Positions 17,017 through 25,966 of a stretch of 64,000 bases of DNA are shown here, one piece after another. Every line of letters starts with the position of its first letter. Within the stretch, counting starts at the first letter, position 1. A program made the translations under genes and the position numbers. The notes under the pieces are model-generated. The model was given only the letters and a program-made list of their open reading frames with translations, did not search any database and had not been told where the DNA came from. This stretch comes from Bordetella parapertussis (lineage in GTDB: Bacteria; Pseudomonadota; Gammaproteobacteria; Burkholderiales; Burkholderiaceae_A), in contig CAMAZF010000009.1 in NCBI GenBank assembly GCA_945862985.1, forward strand, positions 16,316-80,315. Direction: 5' to 3'.

Positions 17017-19989
17017 ATGCGATCAGTCCCAAACCCCGGCACACGTCGCTTCAAACTGAAGCCGCTCGTTGCTGCCTGTGGTCTTCTCTTCGGCTCAATG
17101 TCCGTTATGGCGCAAGAGGCGAAGAAAGAGGAGCCACCCCCAGCGGCCTCAGTGACCGTGATCGGGATCAAAAGCAGCCTTGACACCTCGCTGAATCTCA
17201 AACGGGACGCTCGGGGTCTTGTTGATGGAATTGTGGCCGAGGATATTGGTAAGTTTCCAGACACGAACCTGGCCGAATCGCTCAGTCGGGTGAGTGGTGT
17301 TTCTGTCGAACGTAACAACGGCGAGGGGACGCGCATCACGGTTCGTGGCATGGGTCCGGACTTCAACTTGGTCCTGCTCAACGGGCGCCAGATGCCGGGA
17401 TCAAGCTTCGATGGCGGGGCGCCCAGCTCTCGCTCGTTTGACTTTTCAAACCTTGCGGCTGACGGTGTGGCTGCGCTGGAGGTCTACAAAACCAGCCGCG
17501 CAGACAGTCCTACTGGGGGAATGGGCGCAACTGTGAATGTGCGCACCCAGCGGCCCTTTGATATCAAGGAGACCGTTGCTCAGTTCGGTGTGAAGATGGT
17601 AAACGACGAGACCGCCCGTAATGTTCCGCTCGAACAGCAGGGCAAGGCTCTCACGCCCGAACTAAGCGGTATCTACAGCACCCAGTCTAACGATGGCACC
17701 TTTGGCATATCGCTCATGGGTACTTATCAGGTTCGGGACTCGGGTTACTCTCAGGCCGCTGTCACCAGCGGCTGGAAAACCTTCAGCGGCGTGACCGATA
17801 ACGATTGGGGCGGTCCCAACCCCGCATGGGGTGGCCTGCCTCCCGCATCTTGGAATGCGATCAAGAATCGCCCTGCGCCAGACTCAATTTACAGCGTGCC
17901 CCAGAATTTGAACTACTCGTTCACAGGGGTGCATCGTGAACGCCTGAACGGTCAGGCGGTTCTTCAGCTCAAGCCAACCAACGATATGGTGGCAACACTC
18001 GACTTCGTGATGTCTGAGCAGCGGTTCCGCCAGCGCAGAAACGACATTTCTGCATGGTTTAACTACGGCGGCCAGTTTGGTGAGTACCAGACTGGTTCAC
18101 CCTCGTCGCCCGTCATTTACGGTGAGACCATGTCGAATTCAGACGTGGCCATGGGTGGCTCCTCGATTCAGACGAAGGTTCGAAACCAGCAGATTGGTCT
18201 GAACCTGAAGTGGAAGCCCAGTAATGCATTGAACTTTGACTTTGATATGCACCGATCTTCTGCCACCTCTGGTGCGGACGGTCCTTTGGGGACGAGCGTC
18301 GTTTTGGGCACAGCCTCCCTCAACCGTGGAGATACCTATGTGGACTTCAGCAACAAGTTCCCGGTTCTGAATATCAAAGGCGGAACGCTTGATCCAGCTC
18401 TGCAAGAGCTACAGGGCTCAGTGTTTAGCAACAGCTATCAGAGAAACGAAGTCAGCCAGGCCCAGGCCAAGGGCACCTGGAAGTTCAGTCCAGACTCAAG
18501 CCTTGATTTTGGACTCTCCTTGACCGAGGTGGATAACCGCTCTGCATTTGCCAATGTGCAGCGTGACACGTGGGGTGGTGGAGCAGCGGGCGGTCCCGCG
18601 GCAATGCCGGACAACATCTGGCGTGCAGATTCGATTGGCCGCTATTTCAGTAGCATCCCTGGGTCAAGTGATCCGCGTCTATTCAACCAGTATTTTGGAT
18701 TCAAGTTTGAGGATGCTCGTGATGCGGCCATCCAGATCCTTGGCTCCGACGAGCTCTTGAAAGCCTCGTTCGATTTTAAGGATGACTACCGCACCACCGA
18801 AAAATCTCAGTCTCTCTATGGGCAGGTTAACCATTCATGGGAGTGGGAAGTTCCGATGGATATCTCGGTTGGCGTGCGCTACGAGAGAACGCGTGTCGTT
18901 TCGCCCAGCGTGGAGTCGGTTCCAACGGAGGTGCGCTGGGTTGCAGACAACGAGCTTCCTGTGATTTTCAGTGGCACGACCTCCGCATCTCGGAAAGGGC
19001 AATACTCCTACTTACTACCCTCTATCGACTGGAGCGCAGATCTCAATCGAGACACCAAGCTTCGAGTGAGCCATGGAAAGACGATTGGTCGGCCAGGTTG
19101 GAGTGCCATTCAGGGAGGTCGAACCCTCAATGGACTGGCGCGAATCGATGGCGGAACTGGCTCCGTGGGAAATCCGGATCTTGATCCTCTTGAGTCGAAG
19201 AACTGGGATTTGGCCTTGGAGCATTACTACGCGAAGAGCAGCTACGTCGCGGCGAGCTACTTCACCAAATCAATCGAGAATTACAACGCGCCCATTATTG
19301 CCCCGCAGACCGTTCCTGGCCTGACAACGCCGATTGGTGGTGCGTATTATCAGCAGGCCATCCAGATGGGTGGATGTGCGGCAAATGATTCTGGCTGTAT
19401 TCGCCAATACATCTTCGCGAACTTGGCCGGTGCGCCTGGGGTAGACGTAGCTGCTCGAACCATTACCGGGCAGCCTGGCGACCCGCTGTTGGTGTTTCAG
19501 CTTGGCACGTTCCAGAACAATGAGCGCACCAGCAAGATTCGCGGTCTAGAGTTCAATCTCCAGCACATCTTTGGGAACACCGGCTACGGTGTGGCGGCGA
19601 ATTTCACAAAGGTGCGGTCTGACCTGAGCTATGACAACAACAAGGCTGGGGCACAGTCAGATGTGTTGGTCGGGCTTGGAGATTCCGGGAACCTTGTGGG
19701 CTTCTATGAGCAAGCAGATTTCAGCACTCGTGTCGCTTACAACTGGAGAGGTAAATACCTCGTGGCGAATTTCGGTGGCCTCGAGGGCGCACAGCCTCTC
19801 TATGTGGAGCCCTATGGGCAGGTTGATCTGGGTGTTGGCTATAACATCAACAAGAACCTTCGGCTGACTTTTGATGCAATTAACCTCACCGATTCATACG
19901 TGCGCACCCACATGCGAAACGAGAATCAGATTGGCTCGGTGACGCAGTTGGGTCGTCGATTCGTGTTCGGAGGACGCTGGAAGTTTTAA
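17017..19989 (+). CDS. TonB-dependent outer-membrane receptor for the glucan locus
   Basis: A 990-residue outer-membrane transporter. A signal peptide (about 1-33, ending VMA) precedes a plug domain with N-L-A-E-S-L-S-R-V-S-G-V-S-V-E-R and I-T-V-R-G-M-G-P-D-F-N. A 22-strand-type barrel follows and closes with a terminal Phe (R-W-K-F), as expected for BAM substrates. This belongs to the large carbohydrate-associated TonB receptor group of Caulobacter/Xanthomonas/Alteromonas type. Operators for the adjacent LacI sit at its promoter. It probably imports oligosaccharides released by the GH16 enzyme. A hairpin follows its stop codon. Confidence 0.92.
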   Translation: MRSVPNPGTRRFKLKPLVAACGLLFGSMSVMAQEAKKEEPPPAASVTVIGIKSSLDTSLNLKRDARGLVDGIVAEDIGKFPDTNLAESLSRVSGVSVERNNGEGTRITVRGMGPDFNLVLLNGRQMPGSSFDGGAPSSRSFDFSNLAADGVAALEVYKTSRADSPTGGMGATVNVRTQRPFDIKETVAQFGVKMVNDETARNVPLEQQGKALTPELSGIYSTQSNDGTFGISLMGTYQVRDSGYSQAAVTSGWKTFSGVTDNDWGGPNPAWGGLPPASWNAIKNRPAPDSIYSVPQNLNYSFTGVHRERLNGQAVLQLKPTNDMVATLDFVMSEQRFRQRRNDISAWFNYGGQFGEYQTGSPSSPVIYGETMSNSDVAMGGSSIQTKVRNQQIGLNLKWKPSNALNFDFDMHRSSATSGADGPLGTSVVLGTASLNRGDTYVDFSNKFPVLNIKGGTLDPALQELQGSVFSNSYQRNEVSQAQAKGTWKFSPDSSLDFGLSLTEVDNRSAFANVQRDTWGGGAAGGPAAMPDNIWRADSIGRYFSSIPGSSDPRLFNQYFGFKFEDARDAAIQILGSDELLKASFDFKDDYRTTEKSQSLYGQVNHSWEWEVPMDISVGVRYERTRVVSPSVESVPTEVRWVADNELPVIFSGTTSASRKGQYSYLLPSIDWSADLNRDTKLRVSHGKTIGRPGWSAIQGGRTLNGLARIDGGTGSVGNPDLDPLESKNWDLALEHYYAKSSYVAASYFTKSIENYNAPIIAPQTVPGLTTPIGGAYYQQAIQMGGCAANDSGCIRQYIFANLAGAPGVDVAARTITGQPGDPLLVFQLGTFQNNERTSKIRGLEFNLQHIFGNTGYGVAANFTKVRSDLSYDNNKAGAQSDVLVGLGDSGNLVGFYEQADFSTRVAYNWRGKYLVANFGGLEGAQPLYVEPYGQVDLGVGYNINKNLRLTFDAINLTDSYVRTHMRNENQIGSVTQLGRRFVFGGRWKF

Positions 19990-19997
19990 GTGGTTCT

Positions 19998-20024
19998 GGG
20001 GATTGGCTCGAGTGGCCAGTCCCC
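19998..20024 (+). other. Intercistronic stem-loop between TonB receptor and halogenase genes
   Basis: GGGGATTGGC and GCCAGTCCCC form a ten-pair stem (one G-U) around a 7-base loop, starting 9 bases after the receptor stop. No run of T follows, so it is not a standard intrinsic terminator. Such hairpins often protect an upstream message from 3' decay and let a transporter be made in excess over downstream genes. Confidence 0.55.
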
Positions 20025-20061
20025 AAGCGACCCGTCTTAAGTCTGATTGGAGGTTTTCGCG

Positions 20062-21594
20062 TTGGATCAACGAATCACCGACATTCTCGTGATGGGAGGT
20101 GGTTCATCGGGTTGGCTCGTCGCAAGCCTCCTTGCGGCGGATCACCCAGAACTCTCGATTACGCTCGTCGAGTCTGATGAGACTCCCATCATTGGCGTGG
20201 GCGAGGGTACCTGGCCCTCCATGCGAGACACGCTGAGGCGCATTGGGCTCTCTGAGACGGCTTTCATCCAGCGTTGTCAGGCCACCTTCAAGCAGGGCTC
20301 CCGATTTGATTCATGGATGTTAGGCGAGCCGGGCGCGGGGGGTGACCGCTACTACCACCCCTTTATGCTCCCCACCGATGGGGACGATATAGATTGGGTG
20401 CAGGCGTGGATGAGACTGCAAGGAGATCGGCCATTTGCCGACGTCGTCTGCCCCTCGGTTCGGTTGTGCGAAGCGGGACGAGCGCCAAAGCAGCTTCAGA
20501 CCCCAGAGTTTGCATCCGTGGCGAACTATGGTTACCACTTCGATGCCGTGCAATTTGGGCAGATGCTGCGTGAGCACGCCTGTCAGGTGCTACAGGTCCG
20601 GCATGTGGTGGATCACGTTGAAGAGGTCGTGACTTCAGGCTCCGGCGACATCGCTGCACTTCGAACTCGAGTCCACGGTCTTCTTGGTGCAGATTTATTT
20701 GTAGACTGCTCGGGCCTGGCCGCACGGCTGATTGGCCAGCACTTCGCAGTTCCTCTGAAGAGTCAGGCAGCGTGTTTGTTCAATAACGCAGCATTGGCAA
20801 TTCAGGTGCCGTATCAGCACCGCGATGCGCCATTGGCCACTTGCACCATTGCCACAGCTTGGTCAAAGGGCTGGTTGTGGGATATTGGACTGCAGGGCAG
20901 GCGGGGTGTTGGTTGCGTATTCTCTCTCGATCACGCCAGCGAAGATGAGGCGCATGCAGCGCTCGTCACTTACCTCGAGGCTACGGGTGCTCCCAGCGAG
21001 AGAGGAGCACCAAGATTGATTCGATTCGATCCAGGCTATCGCGAGCGGTTTTGGGTGCGAAATTGTGTAGCGATTGGGCTCTCGGCGGGGTTCATTGAGC
21101 CATTAGAGGCCTCCGCACTCGCCCTGGTGGAGATGTCTGCTCAGCGTGTGTCTGACGAGCTACCCATGACCCGAAGCGGGATGGACACAGTTTCGCGGCG
21201 CTTTAACGAGGACTTTAGCTATCGATGGTCCCGCGTGATTGACTTTCTCAAGTTGCATTACATCCTTTCTCAGAGGCAGGACAGCGAATACTGGATGCGG
21301 CATCGAGATCCTGCCAGTTGGACTGATCGGCTTAAAGAGCTACTTCCCCTCTGGAAACTACGCTCCCCGGCGCGCCACGATTTCGGCAGAATCGACGAAG
21401 TGTTTCCTTCGGCCAGTTACCAATATGTTCTCTATGGCATGGGTTTTCGGCCCGAGGTGACTGCGCTCAGCCCGGGCGAGCTGGCGAAGGCCGAGGCTTG
21501 CTTGCAGGAGTCTGCGAGGGTGGCCCAACGGCTCCTTGCAGGATTGCCCGGTCACCGCAGCCTCATTCATTTATTGACGCAGACACCCTCATGA
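20062..21594 (+). CDS. Flavin-dependent tryptophan-halogenase-like protein (first copy)
   Basis: A 510-residue FAD protein. The start is the TTG at 20062, because GGAGG at 20049-20053 lies 8 bases upstream; the in-frame TTG at 20047 overlaps that site. The dinucleotide motif G-G-G-S-S-G-W (12-18), the Lys equivalent to the catalytic Lys of PrnA/RebH (K77 in A-T-F-K) and the G-F-I-E-P-L-E segment are present. The halogenase motif WxWxIP is changed to W-L-W-D-I-G (271-276), with Pro replaced. It may therefore have altered chemistry. The gene is grouped with a TonB receptor, SapC and cupin_8 genes. True substrates of such TonB-linked halogenases are uncertain; some accept indoles in vitro. Confidence 0.85.
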   Translation: MDQRITDILVMGGGSSGWLVASLLAADHPELSITLVESDETPIIGVGEGTWPSMRDTLRRIGLSETAFIQRCQATFKQGSRFDSWMLGEPGAGGDRYYHPFMLPTDGDDIDWVQAWMRLQGDRPFADVVCPSVRLCEAGRAPKQLQTPEFASVANYGYHFDAVQFGQMLREHACQVLQVRHVVDHVEEVVTSGSGDIAALRTRVHGLLGADLFVDCSGLAARLIGQHFAVPLKSQAACLFNNAALAIQVPYQHRDAPLATCTIATAWSKGWLWDIGLQGRRGVGCVFSLDHASEDEAHAALVTYLEATGAPSERGAPRLIRFDPGYRERFWVRNCVAIGLSAGFIEPLEASALALVEMSAQRVSDELPMTRSGMDTVSRRFNEDFSYRWSRVIDFLKLHYILSQRQDSEYWMRHRDPASWTDRLKELLPLWKLRSPARHDFGRIDEVFPSASYQYVLYGMGFRPEVTALSPGELAKAEACLQESARVAQRLLAGLPGHRSLIHLLTQTPS

Positions 21595-22301
21595 CTCAGT
21601 ACACCCAGCTGGATAACGTCCGACACCGAGACATTCGTATTCGAACGGAGAGATCTGCCTCGCTCGGCGATGCCCGTCATTTCAGCCTCGCGCTGCCTGG
21701 CGAGTTCCGTCACTTGCAAGCCCATTTTCCAATTGTGTTTCAGCATGTGGAGGGTGAGTCGGGCTTTCAGCCCATTGCTTTGTTCGGTTTGGAGGAGGGA
21801 CAGAACCTCTATTTGACCGAGGGGGGGTGGGATGCCACGGTCGTTCCCATGGCGCTTCAGCGCGAGCCCTTCGCCATTGGCCGAGCCCCTGATGACTCGC
21901 TACAGCTGCACATCGACCTTCAGAGTCCGCGTGTCGTTCAAACGGAGGGGGGTGAGGAGGGCACGGCGCTTTTTTTGCCACATGGTGGATTTAGCGAGTA
22001 CCTTGAGCAGGTCGTGAAGCTCATGGAGGAACTCCATGCACAGGCTCAGCAATTGCCATTTTTCATTGAGGCACTCAAGCGGCATCAGCTGTTGGAACCT
22101 TTTGTGCTCGACATTGAAATGCCCAGTGGTGAGCATTCCCGCATGACTGGCCTGTTTACGGTGAATGAAGATCGTCTGGCTAGCCTCTCGGGAGCAGACC
22201 TTGAGACCCTCTCGAAAGAGGGGCACCTCCTCCCCATTTATATGCAGATGGCCTCGCTCGCGCAGCTACCTGGCCTTCTACATCGCCATGTAAGGCGTTA
22301 A
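21591..22301 (+). CDS. SapC-family protein
   Basis: A 236-residue soluble protein starting at the ATG at 21591, which overlaps the halogenase stop as ATGA and implies coupled translation. The sequence matches the SapC family (named from an S-layer gene of Campylobacter): H-F-x-x-A-L-P-x-E-F at the start, a P-I-x-L-F-G-L segment and a terminal M-x-x-A-S-L-x-Q-L stretch. No signal peptide or membrane helix is seen. SapC proteins are recurrent partners of TonB receptors and tryptophan halogenases in carbohydrate-utilisation loci; their biochemical role is not known. Confidence 0.8.
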   Translation: MTQYTQLDNVRHRDIRIRTERSASLGDARHFSLALPGEFRHLQAHFPIVFQHVEGESGFQPIALFGLEEGQNLYLTEGGWDATVVPMALQREPFAIGRAPDDSLQLHIDLQSPRVVQTEGGEEGTALFLPHGGFSEYLEQVVKLMEELHAQAQQLPFFIEALKRHQLLEPFVLDIEMPSGEHSRMTGLFTVNEDRLASLSGADLETLSKEGHLLPIYMQMASLAQLPGLLHRHVRR

Positions 22302-22308
22302 TCAGATC

Positions 22309-23319
22309 ATGCGTGACGTACCGGTGTGGTCTGGGGAGGTCGACGTCACAGACCTGCCGCATGCGTTGCTCTCGGCTCAGAGGCCGTATGTGCTTCGCGG
22401 TGCCTTCTCCTCCTGGGCTGTGGTCCAGGCCGCCCGTCAGTCAGATCTTGCCTTGGCGCAATACCTGATGAGCTTTTACAACGGCATTCGTGTCACGCTT
22501 TTTGAATTACCTCCCACAGAACACGGACGGGTTTTCTATTCAGACGAATCTCTCACAGGATTCAATTTCACCCGGCATGCGGCAACGCTTGACCAGGTGC
22601 TTTCGGGTCTGCTCGGTTTAGCCGAGACCAGCCAAGAAGGGCCGGCACTTTATGTGGGGTCCACCACCGTTGAGGCGGTTCTGCCAGGTTTCCTGAATGC
22701 CAATCCGTTTGGCCTTGGAACGCGCGACGCCTTGGTGAGTTTATGGTTGGGAAATCGAACGCGTATCGCGGCGCACTATGATTTGCCTGACAACCTTGCA
22801 GTTGTGGCCAGTGGTCGACGTCGGTTCACGCTGTTCGCCCCAGAGCAGATTCACAACCTCTACATGGGACCCCTCGATCCAACGCCCGCTGGCCAGCCGA
22901 TCAGTCTGGTGGATTTTGTGAATCCCGATCTCAAGCGATTCCCTCGGTTTGAGCAGGCGTGGTCTGCTGCTGAGCAGGTCGAACTCGAGCCGGGAGATGC
23001 GATCTTCATTCCGAGTATGTGGTTTCACCACATAGAGGCCTTAGGCGCGGTGAATCTTTTGATCAATGCATGGTGGCGTCGTTTGCCAGCTTACGTTGAT
23101 TCACCCCTGAGTGCACTGCGATTGGCGCTGATGACCCTGCGCCATCTACCAGACCACGAGCGCGAAATTTGGAGTCGGCACTTCCAATATTTTGTATTTG
23201 AGGGAGCAGATTCCCAGTGGGAGCACATTCCAGAGCGCGCGAGGGGTCTGTTGGGTGCATTGGATGAGACGGTTTTGAGGCAGGGCAGGCTGGATCTTTT
23301 AAATAAACTGAATCGGTGA
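22309..23319 (+). CDS. Cupin_8/JmjC-like Fe(II)/2-oxoglutarate-type oxygenase
   Basis: A 336-residue soluble protein. It shows the cupin_8 (FIH-like) pattern: a P-Y-V-L-R-G entry strand, an H-x-D metal pair in A-A-H-Y-D-L-P-D-N near 150-160, a G-R-R-R-F-T-L-F-A-P segment, and a distal His in W-F-H-H-I-E. The family includes Fe(II)/2-oxoglutarate protein hydroxylases. It begins 7 bases after sapC and ends 9 bases before the second halogenase, so it belongs to the TonB-linked module. Its target could be a module protein or an imported molecule; sequence does not decide. Confidence 0.8.
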   Translation: MRDVPVWSGEVDVTDLPHALLSAQRPYVLRGAFSSWAVVQAARQSDLALAQYLMSFYNGIRVTLFELPPTEHGRVFYSDESLTGFNFTRHAATLDQVLSGLLGLAETSQEGPALYVGSTTVEAVLPGFLNANPFGLGTRDALVSLWLGNRTRIAAHYDLPDNLAVVASGRRRFTLFAPEQIHNLYMGPLDPTPAGQPISLVDFVNPDLKRFPRFEQAWSAAEQVELEPGDAIFIPSMWFHHIEALGAVNLLINAWWRRLPAYVDSPLSALRLALMTLRHLPDHEREIWSRHFQYFVFEGADSQWEHIPERARGLLGALDETVLRQGRLDLLNKLNR

Positions 23320-23328
23320 TCGAGGACT

Positions 23329-24846
23329 ATGAACGCAATCAATCGTGTGGTAATCGCGGGCGGTGGAACGGCAGGCTGGATGATGGCTGCGCTGATGAGC
23401 AAGCTGCTTGGAAACGGCTTGTCAATCACCTTGGTTGAGTCAGAGGAGCTTGGTACGGTTGGCGTTGGCGAGGCCACGATCCCAGCCTTGCTGACCTTTC
23501 ACAATCTGCTCGGCATCAATGAGGCAGAGTTCATGGCCGAGACCAATGCAACCTTCAAGCTCGGGATTAATTTCGAGGGATGGAAGAATGTGGGGGAAGA
23601 TTACTTCCATTCATTCGGGTCCACCGGAAACGATCACTGGAGTGCTGGGTTTCAGCACTTCTGGCTCAAAGGCAGAGCATCGGGGTTGGCGCAGACCTAC
23701 ACCGACTACAACCCGGAGACGGTCGCGGCTTTTTCAAACCGATTTGCCCACGTTCAGAACAATGGACTGAACTATGCCTACCACCTGGACGCAGGTCGTT
23801 ATGCCGCTTACTTGAGAAGGATGAGTGAGTCGCATGGCGTTCGACGTGTGGAGGGAAAGATCGCCCAGGTTCTCAAGCACGAGAACCAGGCTGAACCCAA
23901 TAAAGTCGGAGATATCTGCGCTCTGCAAATGGAAGATGGCAGCCGAATTGAGGGGGACTTATTCGTTGACTGCACCGGTTTTCGTTCCTTGCTCCTAGGT
24001 CAAGCGCTTGGAGTGGGTTATGAGGACTGGTCCTACTGGCTACCCTGTGATCGTGCTGTAGCTGTTCAGACGACCTCTGTGCGGGAGGCTTGGCCTTATA
24101 CCCGTTCCATTGCACATCCTTTCGGTTGGCAATGGAGAATTCCGCTTCAGCATCGAGTCGGAAATGGGATGGTCTATAGCAGTCGTGAGTTAAGCGATGC
24201 AGATGCGCCAGATATGTTGGCTCGAAACGTGGAGGGGGAACTCATCACCAAGCCTCGCCTGATTAAATTTACACCCGGTCAGCGAGAAAAGGTGTGGGAG
24301 CGGAATTGCATCGCGGTTGGGTTGGCTAGTGGATTTGTTGAGCCATTGGAGTCGACGAGCATTCACCTGATTCAACGATCAGCCATACGGCTTATGCAGC
24401 TTTTCCCAAGAACAGGCATTCAACAAGCGGACATTGATGAATTTAATCTGCAGTCCAAACGGGAGCTCGAGCATATTCGCGATTTTATTGTGCTGCACTA
24501 TCACGTGAACGAGCGAACCGATTCGGCGCTATGGAAGCATGTGAGGGAAATGTCGATTCTTCCTAGCCTGCGTCATCGGATTGATCTATTCAAAGAGAGC
24601 GCGAGGGTTTTTCGGCCCAGCGATGAGCTGTTTGCGGAAAACTCGTGGGTCCAAGTCATGATGGGGCAGGGCATTCTTCCCAAAAGCTATCACCCTGTAG
24701 CAGACCTGATGGGACGAGAGGAGTTACAGCGTTTCTTGACCGACATACAGATGCGAGTCAAGCGGCTCGTCACCGCGTTGCCTGCTCACCAGTCCTATGT
24801 ACATCAGCTGTGTGCTCCCTATCGCTTGGTAGCGGAGACCGTGTGA
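23329..24846 (+). CDS. Flavin-dependent tryptophan-halogenase-like protein (second copy)
   Basis: A 505-residue FAD enzyme related to the first copy. It retains all halogenase signatures: G-G-G-T-A-G-W (11-17), catalytic-type Lys K77 in A-T-F-K, the complete WxWxIP motif as W-Q-W-R-I-P (267-272), and S-G-F-V-E-P-L-E (E341). By motif it is the likelier true halogenase of the pair. GAGG upstream of the ATG supports the start. It ends at a GTGA overlap with the GFA-family gene, which extends the operon. Confidence 0.88.
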   Translation: MNAINRVVIAGGGTAGWMMAALMSKLLGNGLSITLVESEELGTVGVGEATIPALLTFHNLLGINEAEFMAETNATFKLGINFEGWKNVGEDYFHSFGSTGNDHWSAGFQHFWLKGRASGLAQTYTDYNPETVAAFSNRFAHVQNNGLNYAYHLDAGRYAAYLRRMSESHGVRRVEGKIAQVLKHENQAEPNKVGDICALQMEDGSRIEGDLFVDCTGFRSLLLGQALGVGYEDWSYWLPCDRAVAVQTTSVREAWPYTRSIAHPFGWQWRIPLQHRVGNGMVYSSRELSDADAPDMLARNVEGELITKPRLIKFTPGQREKVWERNCIAVGLASGFVEPLESTSIHLIQRSAIRLMQLFPRTGIQQADIDEFNLQSKRELEHIRDFIVLHYHVNERTDSALWKHVREMSILPSLRHRIDLFKESARVFRPSDELFAENSWVQVMMGQGILPKSYHPVADLMGREELQRFLTDIQMRVKRLVTALPAHQSYVHQLCAPYRLVAETV

Positions 24847-25256
24847 GCGGGGCATCTGCTCAGCCCACAATGCTTCATGGAAGTTGCCTCTGCGGAAAGG
24901 CTCGCTATCGGGTCGAGGATGCCTTTCGGTATGCATTGAATTGTCACTGTGGACAATGTCGCCGCGCAACGGGATCCGCATTCAAGGCCTTTGCTGGGAT
25001 TGAGCGGTCAAAGTTTCACATCGCCCGGGAGACTTCGCTGATGCTGTTTGGTCTCGAGGATCAAAACCACGACGCCCGTTGCCGGACCTGTGGATCACTT
25101 CTTTACTCTGTGGTTCGTGGCGGTGAGTATGTTCACGTCACGCTTGGCACCCTTATCGATCCGCCATCGCTTCTCCCTACGGCACATATTTTTGTCGGCT
25201 CAAAGGCCTCGTGGTACGAGATTCTAGATTCCCTTCCGCAGCATTCGGAGTTTTAG
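24843..25256 (+). CDS. GFA-family (glutathione-dependent formaldehyde-activating-like) zinc protein
   Basis: A 137-residue protein. I choose the GTG at 24843 because GGAG (24834-24837) lies 5 bases upstream and the codon overlaps the halogenase stop as GTGA. An ATG at 24870 is the alternative and has no ribosome site. Zinc-binding Cys clusters of the Mss4-like GFA fold are visible: G-S-C-L-C-G, C-H-C-G-Q-C-R-R and C-R-T-C-G. GFA proteins form S-hydroxymethylglutathione or related adducts, but most members are uncharacterised. The overlap with the halogenase suggests co-translation. Confidence 0.8.
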   Translation: MSGASAQPTMLHGSCLCGKARYRVEDAFRYALNCHCGQCRRATGSAFKAFAGIERSKFHIARETSLMLFGLEDQNHDARCRTCGSLLYSVVRGGEYVHVTLGTLIDPPSLLPTAHIFVGSKASWYEILDSLPQHSEF

Positions 25257-25303
25257 GCGGCTACACTGTTCCCACCGCGTCCCACGCTGAAAGGAAGTTA
25301 CGC

Positions 25304-25678
25304 ATGAACCAAGATCTCTTCGAACAAGGACTCAAAACCCGCCGAGAGGTGTTGGGTTCAGCTTATGTCGATAAGGCCATCGCCAACGCAGATGACTTCA
25401 ATCGGGACATGCAGGAGTTGGTCACTCAGTATTGCTGGGGTGATGTCTGGAATCGGCCGGGTATTGATCGCAAGACCCGCAGCCTTCTGAATTTGGCCAT
25501 GCTCACTGCCCTCAATCGGCCGCATGAGCTCAAGCTCCACGTGCGCGGTGCTCTAAACAACGGTGTGACGAAGGACGAAATCAAGGAGGTCTTTCTTCAG
25601 GCTGCCATTTATTGCGGCGTGCCCGCCGCCATCGATGCGTTTCGAAACGCAAAAGAGGTGTTTGCGGAGGACCAGTAG
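25304..25678 (+). CDS. Carboxymuconolactone decarboxylase family protein (PcaC-like)
   Basis: A 124-residue protein starting at the ATG at 25304, preceded by AAGGAAG. The sequence matches the gamma-carboxymuconolactone decarboxylase fold: D-x-x-T-R-S-L-L-N-L-A-M-L-T-A-L, then E-L-x-x-H-V-R-G-A-L-N-N-G-V-T-x-x-E-I, and Y-C-G-V-P-A-A. It lacks the CxxC of AhpD-type peroxidases. No other protocatechuate-pathway gene is nearby, so the exact reaction is open. Confidence 0.82.
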   Translation: MNQDLFEQGLKTRREVLGSAYVDKAIANADDFNRDMQELVTQYCWGDVWNRPGIDRKTRSLLNLAMLTALNRPHELKLHVRGALNNGVTKDEIKEVFLQAAIYCGVPAAIDAFRNAKEVFAEDQ

Positions 25679-25687
25679 TCCGCTGCC

Positions 25688-25966
25688 ATGAACAGCTCCT
25701 TGTTCATCGACTTCGTTATCTTGGTGACCCTTCTGGAGTGGCCTTTGCTGCTCTGGCTCACGAGAGGGGCCCGCGCCAATGGGCTCTTGCGGAGCTTTGC
25801 GCCGGTGCCGCTTCTGCTCATGCTGCTGCCGGGCCTCTTTCTCCTGGTTGCTGCTCGGGTGGTCAGTTCGGACTCGTTCGAGCCACTGGCGCTCATCTTT
25901 CTTGCTCTGGCTGGATTGACCCATGCCCTGGATCTCTTTCGTCGCTATCAACAGGAGTTGCGCTGA
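25688..25966 (+). CDS. Small inner-membrane protein, unknown
   Basis: A 92-residue protein with two or three hydrophobic helices (about 7-24, 39-57 and 66-82) and a short polar C-terminus. I do not recognise a family. It starts 9 bases after the carboxymuconolactone-decarboxylase-family gene, and its stop overlaps the pterin dehydratase start (TGATG), which supports it as a real, translated gene. Confidence 0.55.
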   Translation: MNSSLFIDFVILVTLLEWPLLLWLTRGARANGLLRSFAPVPLLLMLLPGLFLLVAARVVSSDSFEPLALIFLALAGLTHALDLFRRYQQELR

